Shown piece by piece: positions 16,680 through 25,417 of a stretch of DNA of 56,234 bases; position 1 is the first letter of the stretch; the number at the start of each line of letters is the position of its first letter. The notes beneath the pieces are model-generated. The model did not search any database and had not been told where the DNA came from. It saw only the letters and a list, made by a program, of their open reading frames with translations. The position numbers and the translations under genes were made by a program. The DNA is from Cryomorphaceae bacterium (GTDB lineage Bacteria; Bacteroidota; Bacteroidia; Flavobacteriales_D; Crocinitomicaceae), in assembly GCA_027483605.1 (NCBI GenBank), contig JAIXUE010000048.1:1-56234 (forward strand), given 5' to 3'.

Positions 16680-16739
16680 GGGGTGCTTAACAAGGCTGCT
16701 CTCTTTAAAAATACGGAAGTTTATAATTGACTTTATGTT

Positions 16740-17762
16740 ATGAAACTTTTCATCATCAGCTTGACCTGTTTGCTATTCATTCGTTGCAGTATTAATGATC
16801 AAACAACAAAATATCAAACGAAAACCCCCAAAAATAGGGAGCTGATCTATGAAATTCATGCCGACGATCTTTGGGCAAAGTTTGTCAATATCAAAGAACC
16901 CAAAGGTAGAAAGGTGATTTTTCCGGAAGGAGGAAAGCAACGAAGTGTTGTCTTTCGAAAAGATGTAACCAATGACCAAAAGGCAGATCTTTTAATCGAG
17001 CTTGGCGCTTGTGGAACTGGGGGCTGTTTATACGGTTTGTTTGTAAAGGTTGCTGAGCATCGATTCAAACTTGCTTTTTTTGATTACTTAAAAAACCCAG
17101 CATTTGTTAAAAATAAAAAGGGCGAGTTTGACTTGCAATCTAGTGAAGAAATGGAGCCAGGTAACCCATATCGGGTTCATTTCACAGAGTATCGCTTCGA
17201 AAAAAAAACAGCAACTTTTAAATTAGATACCACTTATATTTTTGAAGAACATTTCAGCCGAAATACCGTCATTGACAGTTTGTATTTTCAGTTGACCTGC
17301 AAGGATCATGACCCCGAAAATATGTTTGGTAAATCTGAAGTTAAAATTACAAACCTGCTTACTGGTAAACTCATTCAGGTCATTCGGTCCGATGAATTTT
17401 GGTTCAATCAGAATATGGGTTTTGGATATGAGGATGTCAATTTTGATGGTTACAAAGACCTCCTTTTTTTTACAGGACATGGCGGAAGTTATGGTTCACC
17501 TACAAACAATTACTATCTTTTTGATACCACACGTAATCGTTTTGTATATCATGCCGGTTTAACGGAACAAGAGCAGGGGTCTTGCGGGCCTTTAGAATTC
17601 AAAATACAAAAAAAACAGGTCATTAGTCATGAAAAGTCTGGTTGCTGCTGGCATCGCACTTCTACTTTTGAATTTAAAGACGGGAAATTGAAACTCGTGA
17701 AGCGCTATACGGAGGGAATGGATGTGCGTGACCGATTGATAAAGAAAACAGAATATTTTTGA
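16740..17762 (+). CDS. XAC2610-related lipoprotein
   Basis: A 340-residue lipoprotein (MKLFIISLTCLLFIRC, Cys16). The C-terminal region has VNFDGYKDLLFFTGHGGSYG, a calcium-loop motif typical of XAC2610-family proteins and FG-GAP folds, and a later cysteine-rich part (ISHEKSGCCWHR). An N-terminal copy of the same motif style occurs near DVTNDQKADLLIELGACGTGGC. The function of the family is unknown. It stands alone; the following gene begins 11 bases later. Confidence 0.6.
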   Translation: MKLFIISLTCLLFIRCSINDQTTKYQTKTPKNRELIYEIHADDLWAKFVNIKEPKGRKVIFPEGGKQRSVVFRKDVTNDQKADLLIELGACGTGGCLYGLFVKVAEHRFKLAFFDYLKNPAFVKNKKGEFDLQSSEEMEPGNPYRVHFTEYRFEKKTATFKLDTTYIFEEHFSRNTVIDSLYFQLTCKDHDPENMFGKSEVKITNLLTGKLIQVIRSDEFWFNQNMGFGYEDVNFDGYKDLLFFTGHGGSYGSPTNNYYLFDTTRNRFVYHAGLTEQEQGSCGPLEFKIQKKQVISHEKSGCCWHRTSTFEFKDGKLKLVKRYTEGMDVRDRLIKKTEYF

Positions 17763-17773
17763 GTCTCAAGTTG

Positions 17774-18178
17774 ATGCATACCTTCCTTCATCACTTTCCT
17801 GATGCCAAACAATTAGAGCTACAAGAGCTCATGCAACTTGTTGCTAAAGTGGCGCCACAAGAAAAGGCCGCCTTCTACGATGGAAAGGACAGAGAAGGGA
17901 AGGTCCTTACGAACCCTGCACTTGGCATTGGAAATTATCTGCATCATTTTTCAGATGGAAGAGTGGAGCAGCTTTACCGAATCGGGATCAGTCCGAATGC
18001 GACCGGATTTTCAATTTATGTGTTGGGGCTGAAGGATAAAGAAATCTTGAAAACTCGTTTTGCAAATTCTTTAGGAAAAGCCAAAGTAACGGGGTATTGT
18101 ATTAAATTTAAATCGTTAAAAGATTTGGACGAAAAAATAGTCCTAGTTTTGATCAAATTTGCCCTGTATTATGAGTGA
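17774..18178 (+). CDS. DUF1801 (YdhG-like) protein
   Basis: A 134-residue cytoplasmic protein starting at ATG 17774, with TTG 17759 rejected as non-standard. The family pattern is present: PALGIGNYLHHFSDG, RIGISPNATGFSIYVLG, KAKVTGYCIKFKSLKDLDE and a last helix LVLIKFALYYE. DUF1801 is an alpha/beta fold related to the iron chaperone family; biochemical roles are poorly known. It overlaps the following VIT-family gene by 8 bases, and a link to metal handling would fit both, but this is inference. A second DUF1801 gene lies at 19924. Confidence 0.7.
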   Translation: MHTFLHHFPDAKQLELQELMQLVAKVAPQEKAAFYDGKDREGKVLTNPALGIGNYLHHFSDGRVEQLYRIGISPNATGFSIYVLGLKDKEILKTRFANSLGKAKVTGYCIKFKSLKDLDEKIVLVLIKFALYYE

Positions 18179-18878
18179 AATCAACATAGACAACTACCTT
18201 GACAGCCATTACATCCACAGGAGTAATTGGTTGCGCGCGGCCGTACTCGGCGCCAACGATGGCATTATTTCTGTATCGAGTTTAGCCATTGGCGTGGCCG
18301 CGGCAAGTTCTACCAGAGAGCCGATTGTTTTGGCAACGGTGGCCGGTTTGGTTGCTGGTGCGCTCTCAATGGCTGCTGGTGAATACGTGTCTGTAAGTTC
18401 TCAAATGGATACAGAGCACGCCGATATCGAAAGAGAAAAGCAAGAATTGGCTGAGATGCCCGAAGAAGAGTTGCAGATTTTGGCTCAAATTTACGAGCAA
18501 CGCGGTCTTCAAAAAGAGACGGCGATGTTGGTGGCCAAAGAACTCACAGCCCACGACGCCTTGGCTGCCCACGTGCGCGACGAACTCGGTATCAATGAAA
18601 TTACCCAAGCCAACCCCATTCAAGCAGCACTTGCTTCAGGCGCAGCATTTTCTGTTGGCGGTATTTTTCCGTTACTGGTCATCTTATTTGCACCGGTAAA
18701 AGGCATGGAATTTTGGCTGTATGGATTTACCATCCTAGCTTTGGTGCTACTTGGTGCTACAGCGGCCCGCACCGGAGGTTCACCAATCTGGAAAGCAGTT
18801 ACGCGCATCACTATTTGGGGTACAATTGCCATGGCGCTATCTGCTGGTGTAGGTTCTTTATTTGGGGTGAATGTCTAG
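18171..18878 (+). CDS. VIT1/CCC1-family iron/manganese transporter
   Basis: A 235-residue protein starting at ATG 18171 (MSEINIDNYL). The typical opening is IHRSNWLRAAVLGANDGIISVSSLAIGVAAA; VAGLVAGALSMAAGEYVSVSSQ is TM2 with the conserved glycine and MAAGEYVS core. A cytosolic acidic helical part follows (about residues 75-140, EHADIEREKQEL ... ELTAHDALAAHVRDELG), with Glu/His residues that bind metal in this family, and three further TM segments. It exports Fe(II)/Mn(II) in yeast and plants. Overlap with a DUF1801 gene implies co-expression. Confidence 0.88.
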   Translation: MSEINIDNYLDSHYIHRSNWLRAAVLGANDGIISVSSLAIGVAAASSTREPIVLATVAGLVAGALSMAAGEYVSVSSQMDTEHADIEREKQELAEMPEEELQILAQIYEQRGLQKETAMLVAKELTAHDALAAHVRDELGINEITQANPIQAALASGAAFSVGGIFPLLVILFAPVKGMEFWLYGFTILALVLLGATAARTGGSPIWKAVTRITIWGTIAMALSAGVGSLFGVNV

Positions 18879-18966
18879 GCTGTAGCTCAAATAAAGATTT
18901 GCATTTTTCGCAACTGCTCGGATTATACTTGTAGAATTTAATTTCTGTTAAAGTGGCTTCTCAAGT

Positions 18967-18974
18967 TAAATTTG
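18967..18974 (+). promoter_or_regulatory. TAAATTTG -7 element before the 18979 gene
   Basis: A perfect match to the Bacteroidota TAnnTTTG -7 element that ends only 4 bases before the ATG at 18979, implying a leaderless mRNA. No convincing -33 TTG is seen at 19-21 bp spacing. Confidence 0.4.
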
Positions 18975-18978
18975 AACT

Positions 18979-19869
18979 ATGAAGCATTTTATCCTCACGG
19001 CACTATTTTTTTGTTTGACCTTGAATACCAGCAATTTATTTGCTCAAAACGCACATATTCAAGATCCAATAGATACTTTAAAAGTATACCAAGTTGAACT
19101 TTCTGACGGAACGATTTTTATGGGTTTCATTCTCTCGATGGATACCAATATATTAGTCATGAAAACCACTTCAATCCCGAGGCTAGAGATTCCAATGGAC
19201 AAGGTGAAGTCTTATGAGGTGCTAGAGCATTCTACATTAAAAAATGGCTCCTATTGGTTTGGTAATCCGCATGCGACGCGCTATTTATTTGGACCCTCGG
19301 CAATTAATTTAAAAAAGCGTGAAAAATATTACCAAAATACATGGCTCTTTTTGAACTCATTTAACATTGGTATAACAGATCATTTTTCAATTGGCGGGAG
19401 TATTGAAATGATTTCAACTACCTTGAGTTTGGCTTCGGGTAGTTTTTCACCTACCATCTTGATTACGCCAAAAATAGGTTATCAGGTCGCCGAAAAGGTA
19501 CATGCAGGTGGAGGTGTTTTATATGCAAATATTCTTGGCGAACAATCTGCTGGTATTGCATATGGGATAACAACTGTTGGTACTTATGACAATAACATTA
19601 CTGGAGGATTGGGCTGGGGCTTCATCAATGGTTCTTTTTCAAGTCGGCCAATTGTTACTTTTTCAGCAATGAAAAGGGTATCAAGAAAAGTAGCTCTCGT
19701 GACTGAAAATTGGCTTATCCCTTCAAATGCTTACTATGGAATTTATTCTTATGGCCTGCGCTTCTTTAGTGAGAAAATGGCTGTGGATTTAGCTTTCGTT
19801 AATAATTCAGACATTGCTAGTTTCTTAAAAATCGGTATTCCTTTTGCGAGTTACACTCTAAAATTCTAG
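18979..19869 (+). CDS. outer membrane beta-barrel protein
   Basis: A 296-residue exported protein (signal peptide ending LFAQ). Residues ~30-75 form a small soluble part (YQVELSDGTIFMGFILSMDTNILVMKT, split strand pairs). A conserved NPHATRYLFGPSAINLKKREKYYQN-like motif follows (only partly quoted). About ten amphipathic strands then run to a C-terminal aromatic (SYTLKF), the usual outer membrane barrel ending. I recall related Bacteroidota proteins with the same TRYLFGPSA motif but no function. Confidence 0.7.
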   Translation: MKHFILTALFFCLTLNTSNLFAQNAHIQDPIDTLKVYQVELSDGTIFMGFILSMDTNILVMKTTSIPRLEIPMDKVKSYEVLEHSTLKNGSYWFGNPHATRYLFGPSAINLKKREKYYQNTWLFLNSFNIGITDHFSIGGSIEMISTTLSLASGSFSPTILITPKIGYQVAEKVHAGGGVLYANILGEQSAGIAYGITTVGTYDNNITGGLGWGFINGSFSSRPIVTFSAMKRVSRKVALVTENWLIPSNAYYGIYSYGLRFFSEKMAVDLAFVNNSDIASFLKIGIPFASYTLKF

Positions 19870-19902
19870 CACTACTACTGCGTCAAAGCAGTGTTTAGGG
19901 CT

Positions 19903-19910
19903 TATTTTTG
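19903..19910 (+). promoter_or_regulatory. TATTTTTG -7 element before the 19924 gene
   Basis: Matches TAnnTTTG and lies 13 bases before the ATG. The -33 region has no clear TTG, so confidence is moderate. Confidence 0.35.
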
Positions 19911-19923
19911 TATTTTCGTTGAC

Positions 19924-20379
19924 ATGAAAACACCCGGCTCTATTGTTCAAGAAATCTTAGCAAATATCCCTGAGGACAGAAAGGATGCATTTACAAAACT
20001 TCATCAGACGATAGTTGAAAATCTTCCAATTGGTTTTGAACCCGGAATCAGTTACGGCATGTTAGCTTACGTTATTCCGCACACCCTTTACCCTGCGGGT
20101 TATCATTGTAAACCTTCGGAACCGCTGCCTTTTGCGAGTTTAGCTTCTCAGAAAAATACCATCAATTTCTATCATATGGGTATGTATGCCAATCAATCTT
20201 TGATGGATTGGTTTGTTGCTGAATATCCAAAATATTGCACTCAAAAACTTGACATTGGTAAAAGTTGCATTCGCTTTAAAAAGTGGGATCAAATCCCCTT
20301 TGAGCTCATGGGTCAACTCATGCAAAAAATGAGTGCAGATCAGTGGATTGCACTTTATGAAAGCCAATTGAAGAAGTAA
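19924..20379 (+). CDS. DUF1801 (YdhG-like) protein
   Basis: A 151-residue cytoplasmic protein from ATG 19924. The earlier in-frame ATG at 19891 lies upstream of the likely promoter element. Family features are IVENLPIGFEPGISYGMLAYVIPH, LASQKNTINFYHMGMY and LDIGKSCIRFKKWDQIPFELMGQLM (quoted in parts). It differs clearly from the 17774 DUF1801 protein, so the pair is not a recent duplication. The family's function is uncertain, with links to iron or stress. It stands alone between two exported-protein genes. Confidence 0.75.
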   Translation: MKTPGSIVQEILANIPEDRKDAFTKLHQTIVENLPIGFEPGISYGMLAYVIPHTLYPAGYHCKPSEPLPFASLASQKNTINFYHMGMYANQSLMDWFVAEYPKYCTQKLDIGKSCIRFKKWDQIPFELMGQLMQKMSADQWIALYESQLKK

Positions 20380-20430
20380 AATGCTGTCTTTGCATCATAT
20401 GTCATGCTGATAAATATCAAATCTATTGTT

Positions 20431-20721
20431 ATGAAAACTTTGTTCATTCTCCTTGTTTCAGCCTTCGTATTCACCTCCTGTAACCGCACTACTTGCGAAA
20501 ATCCAAAAGCAGCAACAATTGAAGATTACACTGGCCTTGATGGCTGTGGTCTGGTCATCAAACTGCAAACTGGGGAGGTACTTGAGCCGATCAACCTCAA
20601 TGACTTCAACATCACGCCAACTGACGGCATGAAAGTTTGGGTCAAGTACCATGAAGTAGGTATGATGAGTATATGTATGGTTGGCCCTACTGTAGAAATC
20701 GATTGTCTAGCGAAGCGCTAA
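20431..20721 (+). CDS. small lipoprotein of unknown function
   Basis: A 96-residue lipoprotein from ATG 20431 (lipobox FTSC, Cys17). The mature part is small and beta-rich: an early NRTTCENP cysteine, LDGCGLVIKLQTGEVLEPINL and WVKYHEVGMMSICMVGPTVEIDC. The layout, with one cysteine in each half, suggests a disulfide-stabilised OB-like or SH3-like fold. It is convergent with cysQ: the two stop codons are one base apart, so there is no room for a separate terminator. Confidence 0.6.
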   Translation: MKTLFILLVSAFVFTSCNRTTCENPKAATIEDYTGLDGCGLVIKLQTGEVLEPINLNDFNITPTDGMKVWVKYHEVGMMSICMVGPTVEIDCLAKR

Positions 20722-20722
20722 A

Positions 20723-21526
20723 CTAATATGCCAGTAGCGCCTGTGTACGCGCCACAAAATACGGATTCACCAAATTTGCTTTATTGTAAGTCAAGGGCTC
20801 ACCCGTTTCTGCATGCACTACTTCACCACCTAAGGCTTCTAGAATGGCTTGCCCTGCGGCAATATCCCATTCCATGGTGGGTGCAAAGCGCGGGTAGATG
20901 TCTGCTCGGCCGCTTGCTAGATCAAAGAATTTGAGTGCTGATCCTTTTTTGATGTAGTCAAGCTCATGACCTTTTGCTTTGAGGGAATTAATGATTTGTA
21001 AAACTGGGCCACTATGGTGGCTTCGCGAGCAGGCCATGACTAATGGTTTGTTTATTTGTTGGGGAATACCAAGACGTTGCCAATTTGAATAATGCTCAAA
21101 GTCTTTGAATTGAAATACGAAGACGCCAATGTCTTTGCCACCAATTAGAATCTCTTCCTTGACAGGTGAGGCAATGAGTCCGAAAATGGCTTGTTTGTTA
21201 TTGATGAGCGCAATATTGACCGCAAATTCGTCGTTGCGTTTGATGAATTCTTTGGTACCATCTAGTGGGTCTATGCACCAAGACTGGATCCAGGATTGTC
21301 TTATCTCAAAAGGCGCCTTATCACTTTCTTCGCCTGTTATTGGGATGCCTAACGGAGAAAGATATTTTTCTATAATTCTTGACGAAGCGAGGTCGGCTTT
21401 GGTGACAGGCGAGCCATCGGATTTATCGAGAAAAGAGAAGTCTTGTCGGTAGATCTCCATAATGGCTTTTGAGGCCGCAATTGCAGCTTCAATGGCTACT
21501 TGATATGCTTTTGGAAGCGCTTGCAA
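20723..21526 (-). CDS. cysQ: 3'(2'),5'-bisphosphate nucleotidase CysQ
   Basis: The 267-residue inositol-monophosphatase-fold enzyme hydrolyses 3'-phosphoadenosine 5'-phosphate, a by-product of sulfate assimilation and sulfation. Metal ligands are visible: GEES (Glu66/Glu67), IDPLDGT (Asp86, Asp89) and WDIAAG near residue 230. DGSPVTKAD near residue 37 is the usual N-terminal motif. It starts directly after scoB with no gap and is the last gene of the long - strand run, so it is most likely co-transcribed with scoAB. Confidence 0.93.
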   Translation of the reverse strand: MQALPKAYQVAIEAAIAASKAIMEIYRQDFSFLDKSDGSPVTKADLASSRIIEKYLSPLGIPITGEESDKAPFEIRQSWIQSWCIDPLDGTKEFIKRNDEFAVNIALINNKQAIFGLIASPVKEEILIGGKDIGVFVFQFKDFEHYSNWQRLGIPQQINKPLVMACSRSHHSGPVLQIINSLKAKGHELDYIKKGSALKFFDLASGRADIYPRFAPTMEWDIAAGQAILEALGGEVVHAETGEPLTYNKANLVNPYFVARTQALLAY

Positions 21527-22183
21527 TTAGAGTTGCATTTCGGGAACAAAGTCGGGCACAATGAGGTCACCTTCCGTTTTGGCGATGATTTCCTCCACAC
21601 TAACGCCGGGCGCCCTCTCTAACAAATGAAATTTGCCCTCTTTGATCTCCATAACAGCTAATTCGGTTACTACTTTTTTGACGCAGCCCACGCCAGTTAG
21701 CGGTAAGGTGCAAGCTTTTAAAATTTTAGATTCGCCAGCTTTATTGCTGTGCATCATGGCCACAATGATGTTTTCTGCTGAAGCAACGAGGTCCATAGCG
21801 CCACCCATTCCTTTGACCATTTTGCCAGGGATTTTCCAGTTGGCGATATCGCCATTTTGCGAAACTTCCATGGCACCTAGTACGGTGAGTTGGACGTGTT
21901 GCCCCCGTATCATGGCAAAAGACATGGCGGAGTCAAAAAAGGAAGCGCCAGCACGCGTGGTAATGGTTTGCTTACCTGCATTGATGAGGTCTGGGTCTTC
22001 TTCGCCTTCAAACGGGAAAGGCCCCATACCTAAGACGCCATTTTCTGATTGAAACTCTACTTCTATTCCTTCGGGAATGTAATTGGCAACTAGCGTCGGG
22101 ATGCCGATTCCGAGATTGACATACCAACCATCTTGTAATTCTTGTGCAATGCGCTTTGCAATACCAGTTTTATCGAGTGCCAT
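21527..22183 (-). CDS. scoB: 3-oxoacid (succinyl-CoA:acetoacetate) CoA-transferase subunit B
   Basis: The start is placed at ATG 22183 (MALDKTGIAKRIAQEL), giving 218 residues, the normal subunit size; the longer frame would overlap scoA. The catalytic glutamate is in SENGVLG (Glu47), next to the G.GIPTLV nucleotide loop. With subunit A it moves CoA from succinyl-CoA to acetoacetate for ketone-body or branched-chain breakdown. The 4-base gap to scoA shows a joint operon. Confidence 0.93.
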   Translation of the reverse strand: MALDKTGIAKRIAQELQDGWYVNLGIGIPTLVANYIPEGIEVEFQSENGVLGMGPFPFEGEEDPDLINAGKQTITTRAGASFFDSAMSFAMIRGQHVQLTVLGAMEVSQNGDIANWKIPGKMVKGMGGAMDLVASAENIIVAMMHSNKAGESKILKACTLPLTGVGCVKKVVTELAVMEIKEGKFHLLERAPGVSVEEIIAKTEGDLIVPDFVPEMQL

Positions 22184-22187
22184 GTGC

Positions 22188-22886
22188 TTATTGTTTAGAA
22201 CGAACAGTGCGTTGTTCGATGCGTTTTTCGAATTTTTGCCCTTGGAAGATGCGTTGCACGAAAATGCCGGGCGTATGAATTTGGTTGGGATCAAGGGTAC
22301 CGGCAGGCACCAACTCTTCTACTTCTGCAATTGTGATTTTGCCAGCCATTGCCATCATAGGATTGAAATTGCGCGCAGTAGCTTTGTAGATGAGGTTGCC
22401 TTCGGTGTCACCTTTCCAAGCTTTGACAATTGCGAAATCTGCGGTAAGAGCGCTTTCAAGAATGTGTGGCTTACCATTAAAGATGCGCACTTCTTTGCCC
22501 TCGGCAACTTCTGTACCGTAGCCTGCTGGCGTAAAAAAGGCAGGAATACCTGCACCACCAGCTCGGCAGCGTTCGGCCAAAGAGCCTTGCGGAATAAGGT
22601 CAACTTCTAGCTCGCCACTGAGCATTTGGCGCTCAAATTCGTCGTTCTCGCCTACATATGAGCTGATCATCTTTTTGACTTGTTTACCTTGAAGCAAAAG
22701 CCCAAGGCCAAAGTCGTCGACACCTGCGTTATTGGAAATACAAGTCAGGTTCTTGACGCCCATCTTGACGAGTTGAGCGATGGAATTTTCGGGAATACCG
22801 CACAAACCAAAGCCGCCGACCATCAGGGTCATGCCGTCTTGAATACCATTTAGCGCTTGCGCAGGATCTTTTACTACTTTATTCAT
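22188..22886 (-). CDS. scoA: 3-oxoacid CoA-transferase subunit A
   Basis: A 232-residue protein. The [13 protein letters not shown] loop (about residues 24-36) is the CoA-transferase subunit A signature that builds the oxyanion hole. [37 protein letters not shown] and [11 protein letters not shown] are all conserved family stretches. The subunit partner follows 4 bases later. The gene begins 3 bases after the PBP1A stop, an unexpected link between ketone metabolism and peptidoglycan synthesis. Confidence 0.93.
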   Translation of the reverse strand: MNKVVKDPAQALNGIQDGMTLMVGGFGLCGIPENSIAQLVKMGVKNLTCISNNAGVDDFGLGLLLQGKQVKKMISSYVGENDEFERQMLSGELEVDLIPQGSLAERCRAGGAGIPAFFTPAGYGTEVAEGKEVRIFNGKPHILESALTADFAIVKAWKGDTEGNLIYKATARNFNPMMAMAGKITIAEVEELVPAGTLDPNQIHTPGIFVQRIFQGQKFEKRIEQRTVRSKQ

Positions 22887-22889
22887 CTT

Positions 22890-25397
22890 TTAAAATTCAA
22901 ATGGAACCTCTGATTCGTCTACAGTTTCGGGTTGGGGCGCCGCGGTGCAATCATAGACCGAAGGGTCGTAGTCTGTTGGCTGGTCAAAGTCTCGGGTAGA
23001 GAGTGCTATGCCTGGGTCTTTATATACTTTTTGCATGAAGTAGCCGTAAATTGGCAGCGCCATGCGGCCTCCTTGCCCCCAGGTCATGCTCTTGAAGCGC
23101 ACGGCGCGGTCTTCGGCTCCTACCCAAACACCTGTGACTAACTCGGGCGTGATGCCCACAAACCAACCGTCAGAGTTGTTTTGAGTGGTGCCTGTTTTAC
23201 CCGCTGTAGGCGCAGAAATACCACCCCAACTGCGGCCGCCGCGAAGGCTTCCGGCCGTACCGAAATTGACAACACCCTTCATCATTTGGAGCATTTCATA
23301 AGCGACAGTAGAGTTGAGTGCTTGTTCGCGGTGTTCGGTGGCGCTGTAAATGACTTTGCCATTGCGGTCGGTGATGCGCTCAATAAAAGTAGGACGAATG
23401 TAAATACCATTATTCGGAAACACACATTGTGCGGCTACCATCTGTAAAAGCGAGAGGTCCATACTGCCCAAGCACATGGACGGAACGACATCATTGGGGT
23501 TCAGTTCAATTTCCATTTTTTTGAGGAGCTTCTCGATCTGATATGGCCCACCTGTTTTTTGAACTGGATTGAAATTACCCATGCGGCCCATTACGGCTAC
23601 GGTTACTTTGTTCGACGACTGCGCAAGTCCGTCTCGAACGGTTGGTGCAGCTGGCCCAGCAGGGCAATATTGACCCACAACTTTATTGGTGTTGTGGTCT
23701 ACGAGATCTAGACAGTATTCGTCGGCAGAAAATCCAGTACACGGATTCACAACTTTCATGGAAAGCGCCGCAGCATATACAAATGGCTTGATGGTAGAAC
23801 CCACTTGGCGCTTCCCTTGGCGAACGTGGTCGTAGCCAAAATGCTTGAAGTTGATACCGCCTACCCAGGCTTTTACAAAACCAGTCCGTGGATCTACGGA
23901 TACCATTCCTGCATGTAAAAATGCTTTGTAATAACGGATAGAATCATTGGGGCTCATGACGGTATCTCGTTCACCTTTAAGGCTGAAAACAGTCATTTCA
24001 ACGGGTTCGTTAAAGTTCTTATTGATTTCAGCTTCAGTCAAGCCCAGCGCCACTAATTTTTTGTAGCGGTCGGAGTTATGGCGTGCGGAGGTCATGATTT
24101 GATCTACAATTTCTGGCTTGATGCTATTAGAAAACGGATAGTTCTTTAAGCCTTTATTGTTGAGATCAAACTGCGGTTGGAGTTCTTCGTTGATGTGTCT
24201 TTCGACGGCCTGCTCCGCATAGCGCTGCATGGTAGGGTTTAGGGTGGTGTAGATTTTGAGTCCGTCGGCATCGATGTCGTACGGATTGCCATCTTCGCGC
24301 AAATACTTGAAGGTGCCGTCGGCTTTTTTAGATAAAAGAATAGACTGCACCTCGGTGCGTAATTCTTTTCTGAAATAAGGCGCCATTCCTTCTTTGTGAT
24401 CTAGCGAGCGGTAACGGATCACAATAGGTGTTTTGATCAGCTTGTTGTATTCTTCACGTGTGATTTTTGAGCGCAAAGCTTCATTGCCTTTTTCACTGTT
24501 CTTGAGCCATTGAAACAAGACTTGGTTGCGTCTGGAATGAGCAATGGTCGAATCTTTGGCGCGAGCAGCTAGGATGTCGTCTTTACTTACGGCACTCAGT
24601 GCAATTCCTTTATTTTCGGCAATTTTTGCTCTGTAATTTCTGATTTGATAACTGTAGGGATTGAAAATTGTAGGGTTTTTACAAAGCCCAACCAAAGTTG
24701 CGGCTTCAGATTTAGAGAGGTCTTTTGGCCTTTTATTGAAATAGACACGAGCGGCGTTTTCTATGCCAACTGCATTGTACAAGAAATCGAACTGATTGAG
24801 GTACATCGTAATGATTTCTTCTTTGGTAAATCGTTCTTCAAGACGCTTTGCAATGATGTTTTCACGGGCTTTTTCGCTCACGCGTCGGAATTTGCCAAGG
24901 ATTCCTCCTACATACGGAAGTTCTAGGCGCGTACCGCTGGCACGTGCGATTTCTTCACGTTGGCGCTGTTGTAAGGTAAAGAGTAATTTAGCCAGCTGTT
25001 GTGGAATGGTAGAGGCACCACCCGAACGGCCTAATGAGGTGAAAGAACGAGCCAATGCGCGGAAATCTACTCCGGAGTGTTGAATAAAACGTTCGTCTTC
25101 TGTAGAAATGAGGGCGTCAGTTACAAAAGGTGATATCTCGCGATATTTAACACTCGTTCGGTTCACTTGCCAAAAACGACCAATGACGGTATCTTCTTTG
25201 ACACTTTTTTTGGCAAGGATCAAAGAAGCTTGTAATTCTGGTGGGTTGTCTAGCATAGAGACTGGCGGGAGGTCATCTTCGGACTGCAGCAAGAGGATGC
25301 TAGCTACCAAAAAGAAAGGCAGTAGTGCGACAATCCAAAACAACTTCGTCATTTTCTTTTGTTCTTGCTCATTCAAAACAGGTGCGTTTCTTTTCAT
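22890..25397 (-). CDS. mrcA: class A penicillin-binding protein (PBP1A type)
   Basis: A bifunctional 835-residue peptidoglycan polymerase with an N-terminal TM anchor (about residues 19-37). The GT51 transglycosylase has its catalytic glutamate in STEDERFIQHSG (Glu100), with GGASTIPQQLAK and LNQFDFLYNAVGIENAA. The transpeptidase has S-x-x-K in GSTIKPF (Ser534), a QSSNKV motif and KTGTT (Lys734). A Bacteroidota-type insert lies between the domains. The protein ends in an acidic tail. It follows rodA with a 20-base gap. Confidence 0.92.
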   Translation of the reverse strand: MKRNAPVLNEQEQKKMTKLFWIVALLPFFLVASILLLQSEDDLPPVSMLDNPPELQASLILAKKSVKEDTVIGRFWQVNRTSVKYREISPFVTDALISTEDERFIQHSGVDFRALARSFTSLGRSGGASTIPQQLAKLLFTLQQRQREEIARASGTRLELPYVGGILGKFRRVSEKARENIIAKRLEERFTKEEIITMYLNQFDFLYNAVGIENAARVYFNKRPKDLSKSEAATLVGLCKNPTIFNPYSYQIRNYRAKIAENKGIALSAVSKDDILAARAKDSTIAHSRRNQVLFQWLKNSEKGNEALRSKITREEYNKLIKTPIVIRYRSLDHKEGMAPYFRKELRTEVQSILLSKKADGTFKYLREDGNPYDIDADGLKIYTTLNPTMQRYAEQAVERHINEELQPQFDLNNKGLKNYPFSNSIKPEIVDQIMTSARHNSDRYKKLVALGLTEAEINKNFNEPVEMTVFSLKGERDTVMSPNDSIRYYKAFLHAGMVSVDPRTGFVKAWVGGINFKHFGYDHVRQGKRQVGSTIKPFVYAAALSMKVVNPCTGFSADEYCLDLVDHNTNKVVGQYCPAGPAAPTVRDGLAQSSNKVTVAVMGRMGNFNPVQKTGGPYQIEKLLKKMEIELNPNDVVPSMCLGSMDLSLLQMVAAQCVFPNNGIYIRPTFIERITDRNGKVIYSATEHREQALNSTVAYEMLQMMKGVVNFGTAGSLRGGRSWGGISAPTAGKTGTTQNNSDGWFVGITPELVTGVWVGAEDRAVRFKSMTWGQGGRMALPIYGYFMQKVYKDPGIALSTRDFDQPTDYDPSVYDCTAAPQPETVDESEVPFEF

Positions 25398-25417
25398 ATG
25401 TTTTAATTTACAACAAA

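Noticed and set aside
20715-20740. GCGCTA / TAGCGC inverted repeat between the convergent lipoprotein and cysQ genes
   Set aside because: The stem is only 6 bp with a 14-base loop, no T tract follows, and it overlaps both coding ends.
21527-22294. Upstream start for scoB at 22294
   Set aside because: It would overlap scoA by over 100 bases; ATG 22183 gives the normal length and N-terminus.
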